A DNA stretch of 55,470 nucleotides from Deltaproteobacteria bacterium. Lineage in GTDB: Bacteria; Desulfobacterota; JAFDED01. The notes beneath the pieces are model-generated. The model was not told where the DNA came from and ran no database searches. It saw nothing but the letters and a program-made list of their open reading frames with translations. Shown one piece after another: positions 26,853-35,300 of the stretch. Position 1 is the first letter of the stretch. Each line of letters begins with the position of its first letter. Position numbers and translations under genes: made by a program. The DNA lies in NCBI GenBank assembly GCA_019310535.1, contig JAFDED010000023.1:1-55470 (forward strand), given 5' to 3'.

Positions 26853-28886
26853 TTAAAATGACCAATCCAGCTTGAAGAAATAACTTCTTCCCGGGAGCGG
26901 GAATCCAATGAAATCAAAAATATCCTCGTCGGTGAGGTTCATCACTTCCGCCGTCAGGGTCAACCCTTTTACAGGACTGAAGGAGACGCCGGCGTTATGG
27001 ATGTCTCGGGAGCTGATCTTGACCGTGTTGGCCCGATCCAGGAAGTTGTCCGCCATGTGGTGGTACTCGTGAAATAGTATCCATCGGCGCCATACCAGTT
27101 CCTCTCGGCTGAAAATCTTGTGGCGCGGCCGACCGGGCAACATGTTTCCCTTCAAGAAAGAGATGTCGCTGCGATCCCGGGCGTCCTCGAAGGTATATGC
27201 CCCATCCACGTGCACCATGTCGAATAGTTCGGCCCCCCATGTCAGCTCATAGCCCCTGATGCGCGCTTTGGATATGTTCTGGGCCACGGAGGTCCGCTGG
27301 GTGTTTTGAATGAACAGGATCAGGTCATCCACCCGGCTGTAAAAAAAAGAAAATTCCAGGCGCGGTTTTGTGATGAAACGCAATTCTGGTCCCATAAGCC
27401 CGATTCCTGCATCCCAGTTGATCCCTTTCTCCGGGTCCAGTTCGGTGTTGCCCACAATGCCTCCCCGATCGCCGAAAAGTTCCGAGAAGTTCGGCGCGCG
27501 AGCGTATCGACCTGCATTGGCCTTGAGAGAGATGTACCTCATGGGTTCATATCGTAGGCCTATCTTGGGACTGAAGAAATGGTGGGTTTTCGACTGTGAC
27601 GGTACCTCCCGCATGAAGGCCATTTCGCTCATGCCTCCGAACTCGTCCCGGTAAAAGTCGTATCTCAGGGAGGGAGAGAGGACGATGGAGTCGCTGAGAG
27701 TGTAAAACTCTTGCTCAAAAGCGCCGAACAGCCGATATCGCTGCTGGGGTTCCCCCTCAGGATCATCGGCCAGGAGATTGCGGGACCTGAACCTTTCCCA
27801 TCCCCCTCCCGTATTGAGATACAGCACGGTCCATTCCGTTGGAATGAGCCTGAGCAATATGTTGCCGGCCAGGGCCACCGTTCGGTCCCGGTTATCCTGG
27901 TTGCCCACGCCGATCTCGCCTTTCTTGTCCTCAAATCGCTGCTCCTGGAGGCTGAAGGAGAGCCCGACGTCGGCGTCCAGCGTCTCCAGGGCCAGGCCCT
28001 GCCGCTTCAGTTGCATGGAGAGTAAGTTGCGGAAGGTAATCAGGTTGGCGGTTTCTGACTGGAATGCACCGATGCCGGGAATTCCCTGATTGCGCCAGTA
28101 TGCGTTCTCTGATATCTCCAGGCGGGTTCGGTCTCCCAGGCGCACACCGGCGTTGAAAACAGCGCTCGCCTGGTCGTAATCGTTGTTCTTGCGGCGCACG
28201 GTTTCATCGTCACCGGAGAAAAACGGCGTGCCGTTGTCATCGGCAAACTTGAAATCGCCGTCGCTGCGGCCGTAGTTTACAAAAGCCAGATAGTCGAATC
28301 GATCGAAACTTTGAGATCGTGTTGCATTGAAATCCAACGTGCCGAAAGAGCCTGCCGCAACGTTCACGTTATTGAGAGCGCGGCGTTTTCCTTTTTTGGT
28401 GATGATGTTGATCACGCCGCCTATCCCAGCATTGCTGAATTTTGCAGGGGAAGTTCCTCGATACACCTCGATACGCTCCACTACGTCCAGGGGGATTTGA
28501 GAGATGTCCACAACACCGGATCGAGCGCGGTTAAGCTCCACCCCGTCCAGAAAGATGACAACCTGTTCCGCCGTAGAGCCTCGGATTGATACGGTGGCGA
28601 AGTTTCCCAGTCCGCCCAATTGCCGAATGTCCACGCCCGCGGACTGCTTAAGGAGCTCGGGCACCGACGTGACGCGATAGCGCTGACGATCGGGCCGGAT
28701 GACCGTGACGAAAGCCGATGTATCCATGGGCTCCTCTTCGAGAGTCTCCCGTTCGGCTTCCACCATCACCTCGCCAAGGATGGGCTCATCCTGCACCGCT
28801 GTGCCGGATTCTTCTTGGGCGGCCGATGGGCATGATGCCCCGATCCAAAATGACAGCGTAAGTATCGAAAACCATAAAAAGAGCAT
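26853..28886 (-). CDS. btuB: TonB-dependent outer-membrane receptor, corrinoid type
   Basis: About 677 aa from the ATG at 28886, giving a clean signal peptide (MLFLWFSILTLSFWIGASC...AAQ). A GTG at 28937 is an alternative. A TonB-box-like stretch precedes the plug domain (about 75-170, VPELLKQSAGVDIRQLGGLGNFATVSIRGS ... VVIFLDGVELN ... IERIEVYRGTSPAKF ... GGVINIITKKG). A 22-strand barrel follows, ending in aromatic Phe (FFKLDWSF). Control by the cobalamin riboswitch at 28960-29150 and the downstream cobamide genes support corrinoid as ligand. First gene of the locus. Confidence 0.9.
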   Translation of the reverse strand: MLFLWFSILTLSFWIGASCPSAAQEESGTAVQDEPILGEVMVEAERETLEEEPMDTSAFVTVIRPDRQRYRVTSVPELLKQSAGVDIRQLGGLGNFATVSIRGSTAEQVVIFLDGVELNRARSGVVDISQIPLDVVERIEVYRGTSPAKFSNAGIGGVINIITKKGKRRALNNVNVAAGSFGTLDFNATRSQSFDRFDYLAFVNYGRSDGDFKFADDNGTPFFSGDDETVRRKNNDYDQASAVFNAGVRLGDRTRLEISENAYWRNQGIPGIGAFQSETANLITFRNLLSMQLKRQGLALETLDADVGLSFSLQEQRFEDKKGEIGVGNQDNRDRTVALAGNILLRLIPTEWTVLYLNTGGGWERFRSRNLLADDPEGEPQQRYRLFGAFEQEFYTLSDSIVLSPSLRYDFYRDEFGGMSEMAFMREVPSQSKTHHFFSPKIGLRYEPMRYISLKANAGRYARAPNFSELFGDRGGIVGNTELDPEKGINWDAGIGLMGPELRFITKPRLEFSFFYSRVDDLILFIQNTQRTSVAQNISKARIRGYELTWGAELFDMVHVDGAYTFEDARDRSDISFLKGNMLPGRPRHKIFSREELVWRRWILFHEYHHMADNFLDRANTVKISSRDIHNAGVSFSPVKGLTLTAEVMNLTDEDIFDFIGFPLPGRSYFFKLDWSF

Positions 28887-28959
28887 TTGCGTTGCCCAAA
28901 AAAAAATCCCTGAGTCTCCATGACCCAAGGATTGCACCCTGCTTCTTCACCCTTGAGAC

Positions 28960-29150
28960 GTTCCTCGACGCGACGGTGAAGCACGCGGGCAGGTTTTCTG
29001 ACTCCCGGATCTTCCTACACACCGCGCCTTCCCGAACCGAAAAATCGGTCAGTGGCTTTGTGCGGCTTTCGTCCCCGGCCACAGCGACGGGACCGTGACG
29101 GCTTTGAACCGTCTTCCCTTTTAACCCTCGTCGGGCACCCGCATGAATCT
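28960..29150 (-). promoter_or_regulatory. Cobalamin riboswitch upstream of btuB
   Basis: On the minus strand the leader contains the conserved core of adenosyl/methyl-cobalamin riboswitches in order: GCGGGTGCC, a GGGAA element, GCCACTG (the box that pairs across the kissing loop), GGGAAGGCGCG, then GTCAGAAAACCTGCCCGC, corresponding to the family's AGTCAGGAGACCTGCC. Spacing is normal. It should reduce btuB and downstream expression when cobalamin is bound. No perfect terminator is visible between it and btuB, so control could be by sequestering the translation start. Confidence 0.93.
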
Positions 29151-29253
29151 TGTCCAGCTTTTTGGCTAATGTATATCGCCATGCTTCCTTTGTCAAGTTT
29201 TTTTTCAACTGGGAAAAGATAATAGAAGATTCATGACAGGGGTAATTTTTTTG

Positions 29254-29282
29254 TTGACTTTTTTAAAGCTTACTATTACGAT
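29254..29282 (+). promoter_or_regulatory. Candidate sigma-70-type promoter for the cytochrome gene
   Basis: TTGACT (29254-29259), 17-nt spacer, TACGAT (29277-29282). It lies about 75 nt upstream of the cytochrome start, in an AT-rich region divergent from the riboswitch-led operon. Confidence 0.5.
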
Positions 29283-29355
29283 CCAAAAAATAAATAATTA
29301 TCTTGGGATTATGAGAAATGGAGAAGGAGCTAATGGCTAATAAAAGAGAGGATCT

Positions 29356-30759
29356 TTGAAAAAAATTCCGGAGGGCATGATGCAAGGCGGTAAGATTTTT
29401 AGATTGATTATCACGACTGGCGTAGTAAGTCTTTTTTTCCTGTTTTCTTCTTTCGTTCGGGCCTCAGAACGACCATCACAATGCATTCAGTGCCACACCA
29501 GCAAAGAAAAACTCCAGGCCATAGCCAAGACAATCCCTAAAAAGTACAAGTCCGCAGAAGCAGAGGGAACCGGCTGAGGCGGAGCGGTAACTCCGTTGGA
29601 GTTATGGGAAAAGGTTCTCGTCAGTCAGCAATTTCTAAAAACCGATCACGGCCAGATCTCCTGCACGGAATGCCATGGAGGCAATGCCAGCGGCACGGAA
29701 TGGAAAGGAGCGCATCAAGGCCTTGTTGCAGACCCAACCTATCCTGATCCCAGCAAAGCTTGCGGGCAATGCCACGAGGATATCTCCAAGAAAATTCAAT
29801 CATCTTTACATTATACTCTTTACCCGTACAAGCGGATGTTACAAATTCGCGCCAATAAGGATCCGGACATTTACCCCAAAGTCGAAGCAGCTTTTAAAAC
29901 TCATTGCACCGGATGCCATTCCACCTGTGGGGCATGCCACGTAAGCCGCCCGGATTACGTGGAAGGTGGTTTTGTCAACGGGCACCTGTTTAAAAAGCAT
30001 TCCAACATGGTGAATCAATGCACGGCCTGCCACGGGAGCCGGGTAGGTAACGAGTACATGGCCACATTAGAGGAGTCTGACCCTGACATCCACTTCGAGA
30101 AAAAGCGGATGGATTGTGTCAGTTGCCACAAAGCGGACGAGCTCCACGGCGATGGAATGATCGAGCATGCGGATCGATACGATGTGAGTCAAAAATATGT
30201 GAGATGTGAAAACTGCCATGAGAAGGTGCTGCACGATGACATAGAAGCCCACGTCAAGCACAGGCAAAAGCTGGCCTGTCAGGTATGCCATTCCCAGGAA
30301 TATGTTAACTGCGCCATCTGCCACGTGGGCAGAGATGACAAGGGAATACCTTACTTTAAAAACAAGAAAGAATGGCATGGATTCAAAATCGCATTAAACC
30401 CCGACCCCAAGCCCGCCCGTCCATATCGTTACATCGTCGTCCGACGCGTCCCGGCCACCTTCGATATCTATGATTACTATGTCAAAGACGGCATGGATCC
30501 GGTGGACTTTTACACACTGCCCACGTGGAAGTATGCGTCGCCGCACAATATCCGCCGCACTACCGAGCATTCCAAAAATTGCAATAACTGTCACGGGAAT
30601 GAGGATCTCTTCCTGTCGGAAAGCGATATGTACCCGAAGAAAAACATCAAGGCCAACAGGGCGTTGATAGTTCCCAAAGAGGCCATTCCTGAAAAAATAA
30701 AGGGAAGGGAGGTTGAGAAGAAAGAAGTTCCCAAAACCATTCCCAAGTTGAGCTGGTAG
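29356..30759 (+). CDS. Multiheme cytochrome c with in-frame UGA (candidate selenoprotein, 11 CxxCH)
   Basis: A TTG start (29356; ATG 29377 or 29380 also possible) opens a 73-codon segment with a signal peptide (RLIITTGVVSLFFLFSSFVRASE) and one CIQCH motif. A TGA codon (29575-29577) follows, and the same frame continues to 30759 with ten more CxxCH motifs (CTECH, CGQCH, CTGCH, CGACH, CTACH, CVSCH, CENCH, CQVCH, CAICH, CNNCH). The downstream part has no signal peptide and no good start before residue-rich heme sequence, so alone it could not mature as a c-type cytochrome. A SECIS-like hairpin follows the TGA. The likely product is one periplasmic 11-heme protein of about 467 residues with Sec at the TGA (context GTG-U-GGAVTP). 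Alternatives are a recent nonsense mutation or a sequence error. It is 31 nt before a rhodanese gene. Confidence 0.72.
29575..29604 (+). promoter_or_regulatory. UGA codon with SECIS-like stem-loop
   Basis: The TGA at 29575-29577 is followed by 10 nt and then a perfect 7-bp stem TAACTCC-GTT-GGAGTTA (29588-29604) with a GUU loop. The distance from UGA to the loop is 17 nt, close to the 18 nt in the E. coli fdhF SECIS, and the loop starts with G, as bacterial SECIS models require. A competing CGGAG/CTCCG stem (29580-29595) is also possible. This supports but does not prove recoding. Confidence 0.6.
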
Positions 30760-30790
30760 CGCAACAATAATCCAGCAGGAGGATTGAGCC

Positions 30791-31681
30791 ATGAAAAAAT
30801 CAGTAATCGTAGGAATTGTGTTAGTTGTTTCCAGCCTGCTTATTTTCACCGGTCTCGCATGGTCCGTGGAATTTCCGGCCAAGATCATAAAGGCTGAGTG
30901 GTTGAAGGCCAACATGGATAAAATTCCCAGCCTGAGGATTGTTGATCTTCGATCGGCCGAAGCATACGCCAAGGGACACATCCCGGGTGCGGTCAATCTT
31001 CCCTACAAACAGCTTCGGGTCAAGGTGATGGATGTTTCTTCAGTCCGCCGCCCGCCGGAAGTATGGGAAAAGTTGATGGGCCGGCAACTGGGCATCGAAG
31101 AGACCGACACCGTCGCGGTTTATACCGGCAAGAAAGCGCAGGAGGCGGGGCGTTTTGTGTGGGAGTTCAACTATTACGGCCATGAGAATGTGGCCATGGT
31201 CAACGGAGGGTATGACGCATGGGTCAAAGCAGGCGGAACAGTGAGCACGGATACGCCCAAAGTCACCCCGAAGCTTTACATGGTTCGCAAGATCAATCAT
31301 GATCTGCTCGCAACCAATCATTTTATCATGAAGCATTTGAAAGATCCTCGATACGTGGTTATCGATGACCGAAGCTTCCAGCAATACAGCGGGGCGCAAG
31401 CAGGTAAGGGGATCAAGAGAGCCGGTCATATCCCTGGGGCCATCAACATCCCTCTCGGAAAATGGATGAAAGATGGCTACCTCTTGCCGCCGGAAAAGAT
31501 TGTGGAACTCCTCGATTCCAAGGGGATCAAGAAAGACCAGACCATCATCATGACCTGTCGGACCGGAAACAAGACTTGTGGTCCATACATACTTCTCTCC
31601 GCCATGGGATACAATGTAAGAGTGCACGATTACTCCTGGACCGGCTGGAACGAGGAAAAGTATTTGCCCGCAGAGAAATAA
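30791..31681 (+). CDS. Periplasmic two-domain rhodanese
   Basis: A 296-aa exported protein: signal peptide at 1-26 (VGIVLVVSSLLIFTGLAWS), then two rhodanese domains. The first (about 30-155, IVDLRSAEAYAKGHIPGAVNLP) lacks the catalytic Cys (VYTGKKAQ), as is normal for the structural domain. The second (about 165-290) has the active loop CRTGNK at Cys 256 and VIDDRSFQQY, GHIPGAINIP. It probably carries sulfane sulfur (or selenium) in the periplasm. RBS AGGAGG before the ATG. The pairing of a multiheme cytochrome with a periplasmic rhodanese resembles Ext-type selenite/tellurite-linked operons of Geobacter relatives; this is an analogy, not an assignment. Confidence 0.85.
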   Translation: MKKSVIVGIVLVVSSLLIFTGLAWSVEFPAKIIKAEWLKANMDKIPSLRIVDLRSAEAYAKGHIPGAVNLPYKQLRVKVMDVSSVRRPPEVWEKLMGRQLGIEETDTVAVYTGKKAQEAGRFVWEFNYYGHENVAMVNGGYDAWVKAGGTVSTDTPKVTPKLYMVRKINHDLLATNHFIMKHLKDPRYVVIDDRSFQQYSGAQAGKGIKRAGHIPGAINIPLGKWMKDGYLLPPEKIVELLDSKGIKKDQTIIMTCRTGNKTCGPYILLSAMGYNVRVHDYSWTGWNEEKYLPAEK

Positions 31682-31702
31682 TTGACCCGACTATTTAACT
31701 TT

Positions 31703-31742
31703 GCCGGAGTCGGGCACATCAATGCTCACTCCGGCGTTTTTT
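31703..31742 (+). terminator. Rho-independent terminator after rhodanese gene
   Basis: GCCGGAGT (31703-31710) pairs with ACTCCGGC (31728-31735), followed by GTTTTTT. It closes the cytochrome-rhodanese unit. Confidence 0.8.
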
Positions 31743-31955
31743 CATGGGCACAACAAGTTTGGAGGTAAAATTCTCTAAAGAACGATTCTGTTTTTACCGG
31801 GTGGATTTTTTCGGAACAATTGATGATCTCCAATCACTTCCCAATTATAGCTTCAATGCACTTCCTACCCGTATTCCATGAAACATAAAAAGTCTCCTTT
31901 TTTCATTTATCGGCCTTTTAAATCCCCATTAAGCCTAATTGTTTAATGTCTTGAG

Positions 31956-32205
31956 GTGGCATATCATCAAGCAGGTTGTGAAGGTTTCATGGAACAATAT
32001 CGAAGCAGGGGAACAGGCTTTCCCCTGGATTCAATTCTCACTTTACGAGAAACCGGGGAAACTCTCGAGCATCGTTTCATTCTCCAGGCGCTCCGCCGTA
32101 ATGGGGGATATGTGTCCAGGAGCACCGGGGAGATAATGCTCCAGAGAGTCCATCTTCCCCAAAAAAATCCGGCAGTATGGCATTGAATTCGAGGATTCGA
32201 TATAA
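31956..32205 (+). pseudogene. Remnant of a sigma-54-dependent regulator (C-terminal Fis-type HTH)
   Basis: The frame from 31956 gives FPLDSILTLRETGETLEHRFILQALRRNGGYVSRSTGEIMLQRVHLPQ. This matches the linker and Fis-like HTH that end NtrC/AtoC-type activators (compare EREYILRALEENGGNVSRTAELLGLQRSHLYRK). At the A-run 32161-32167 the frame shifts by one; the next frame gives KKIRQYGIEFEDSI and a stop at 32205, exactly the expected C-terminus. The receiver and AAA+ domains are gone. A decayed relic. Confidence 0.75.
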
Positions 32206-32239
32206 AAGCCTTCTTAAGGCTCACCGCAAAGGCATTTTC

Positions 32240-32270
32240 TTGACATCCTCTCGTAATGGCGAAGTATTAT
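32240..32270 (+). promoter_or_regulatory. Candidate sigma-70-type promoter for the glycan gene cluster
   Basis: TTGACA (32240-32245) and TATTAT (32265-32270) with a 19-nt spacer, 100 nt before the carbamoyltransferase-glycosyltransferase gene. Hexamers are close to consensus, but the spacing is longer than the 17 nt optimum. The remaining sequence 31743-31955 and 32271-32369 shows nothing recognisable. Confidence 0.45.
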
Positions 32271-32369
32271 AAAACAATTTGGTTGATTTGATGGGGGCTG
32301 ATATGTTAAAAAAAGAGCAAAATCACGGCAAAACATAAGAAGCATGCAGCTAGTACGAGAGCCTTATTT

Positions 32370-35300
32370 ATGAAATTTCTGAGCATCGTCTACACAGGCG
32401 TTCACGACAGCGGGATCGCTCTCTATGATTCTAAAAAAGCCGCTTTCGAGCTTGTCATTGCGGAGGAACGCCTGTCCCGGATCAAGAAAGATGGACGCTT
32501 CCCAACGAGAAGTCTGTCGCTTGTGGATCTTGAGCAGGCGGACGTGCTCTGCATTCCGCATCGAGAGCCGGCCGACCGAGATACAATGAGCAAATCGCTT
32601 CAAGAGCTGTCCCTCCACAGCTTCAAGCGAAAACCAAGGCCATTGGACAAACCATTCTTCCCGCTGCCGGATGATTACAATAGGCAGTTTCCCCGTCTCG
32701 ATATTCCCGTCGAGTACGTTGACCACCACACGGCCCATGCAGCAAGCGCGTTTTTCTGGAGCGGTTTTGATGAGGCCCTAATCGTGACCTACGATTCCGG
32801 GGCGAGAAACTGCCCTTACTTCGCCGGTGTATATGCAGGGAAAGGAGTGGATCTGGCGCCGGTTTATCGATATCCCATCCAGCATTTCACCCCTGCGTGT
32901 GACCCTTATTCAGATATGACGGCATACCTGGGCTTCACCCCCATGAAGCATGAGGGCAAAATCACCGGGCTGGCCGCCTATGGCAAGCCGAACGCCCGCT
33001 GCCGAGAGGTTCTGCTTGATCTTATAGAGAAATTTTACGAGGGATCCCTGGGCTTTTACTTTTGGATCTTTCCTTTCCACGATGTGGTACCGCCGGAATT
33101 AATAGCCAATACAGCAGTCGTCGAGGCAGCCAAGAAGTATCTGGCGCCTTATTCAAAGGAAGACATCGCGTGGGCCATTCAGGATATTCTTGAGGAGCGC
33201 ATTCTGAAGATGGTCGCTGATGCCTCTGAGCACGTTGACAGCCGGAACATATGCCTGGCAGGCGGCCTTTTCGCCAACGTCAAGATCAACCTGAGAATCA
33301 AGGAACTGGGATTTGAGGGGATCTTCATCTGCCCCTTAATGGCGGATGATGGGCTGGGCGTTGGAGCGGCCCTGGAGGCCGCCCGTCGCAGGGGCTTATT
33401 GCAGCCGCAAAAACTGCCCAATGTATTCTTGGGACCGGGCTTCAGCTCAGCATCCGTGGAGAAAGAACTCCGGGAGTGGGGTTTGGTCTGTCACCATGCT
33501 GATAACATAGCGGAATCTATCGCGGATCTTCTCGTCCAGGGGAAGGTCGTGGGGAGATTCACGGGGCGGATGGAGGCCGGACCCAGGGCACTGGGGAACC
33601 GGAGCATCCTTTACCACACTCAGGATGTCACCGTTAATGATTGGCTCAACAAGAAATTGCAGCGGACAGAGTTCATGCCCTTCGCCCCGGCCACATTGGC
33701 TGAGCATGCAGCGGATTGTTATACCCAGCACGAAGGCGCAGAACACGCCGCCGAGTTCATGACCATTTGTTTTCGGTGCACGGACCGCATGAAAGTTCAG
33801 AGTCCTGCGGTGGTGCACAAAGACGGAACCGCCAGACCGCAACTGGTGACCAAGGACTCTAATCCAGACCTTTACGCAATTCTTAGGGCGTATTACAAAA
33901 GAACAGGCATTCCCTCGATCATCAACACCAGCTTCAACATCCATGAAGAGCCGATCATCTGTACACCGGACGATGCTATACGGGCCTTCTTTGACAGCCG
34001 GCTTGACGTGCTGGCCATTGATAACTACCTGGTTTACCAGGAGGAAAACCTGGAAGTAAGGCAAAAATACGAACGGGAGAGTACAACCCCGTTGGAAACA
34101 TTGGATATGGCCGGGAAATCCCTGGAAGAGCGCGTGCTGTCCATGCAACATTCCCCTGAATTCAACAGGTGGGAACTAAAACGTTGGTTGAAAGGGTATC
34201 GCCATGCGTATCGGGATTTGAGGCAGAGTTTTGCAGCCGAGAGTAGAGAACTGGTTTCCGTCAGGGAATATCTGGCGGAGGCGCAGAAGGCCGGTGATTA
34301 TTTCCGTGAGCTTCAGCAACGGACTCAGGCGAAATTGGTATCCGCCAAGCGCTCTCTTGCCAGGGTAGAGAAGTCCAGAGACCGCTTCAAAGCTGAACTG
34401 GAATCCGCCCGCCTCCACCTTGCAGAAGTGGAGAAGGCAAGGGAACGATTCCAACAGCTTTACCAGAAAGGGCGTGAAGTTCGGGATCGTCGTGTAGAAT
34501 TGGCCCGAGGGCTTTTAAGGAAGACCAAGGATTCCCTCCAGCAGGTCACCGGGGAACGGGACCACTATCAAGCGGCTTATGCGCAAGTTTCAGCAGAAAT
34601 CAACGCCATCTACAGCGCCAGGGCATACTTTTTCTTCAGGATGGCCCAGCGTGGTTCCATGCCGTTCCGCAAGTTCTTCCGGTTTCTAAAAAAGATAAAG
34701 AACAAAATAACAGGAAGGCATCGGGAGTTACATAAAGGGAGGGCTGAACCCGCGGAGGAAAGCCGGATTCAGAGACAGTCCGAAATTTCCAACGTTGCTC
34801 TGGTATTTATATGGGACACCGGTGAAAGCTCAGAGAAAGCCTTTGATCCCTTGTTCCTTCAAATCCCCGCCGGATATCAAATCATTTTTGTTACGCCCAA
34901 ATCGAGAGAGGATCTTTCTGAATTTGATGCCGCGGTCAAAGTCGTTCAGCCGCTCAAAACCGAATTACAGGAGGCCCTCCGCACATTCAGAGCGAAGCTG
35001 GCAATTATTATCAGAGACGATATCGAACTTTTCCCCTTGACGCTGGAAAAGCTTTTTATGGCCAAGTTTTACCGACAGGAGCTTCCGGCAGTGGCCATCA
35101 TGGGCTTGCATGAGGAGGCAGCCCGAGGGGATTTTATCGATTTCACCGAGTTAGTTTCCACATCTGAGAATGTTCGGTCTTTATCTCCTTTGGCGGTTTC
35201 CCCCGAGTTTATTGATGATCTGCCCGATGGGCCATTATCATGGGAGGATCTGGTCTTACTCAGAGATATCTTGCACGTGCCTGCACTTCCCGAAGTATCA

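Noticed and set aside
28786..29208. Open frame of 140 codons on the minus strand upstream of btuB
   Set aside because: It coincides with the cobalamin riboswitch. Its composition is explained by the conserved RNA and it resembles no protein.
29596..30759. Independent ten-heme cytochrome gene starting at TTG 29596
   Set aside because: It would lack a signal peptide, which is needed for heme attachment, and has no well-placed ribosome-binding site. The same frame continues from the upstream segment.
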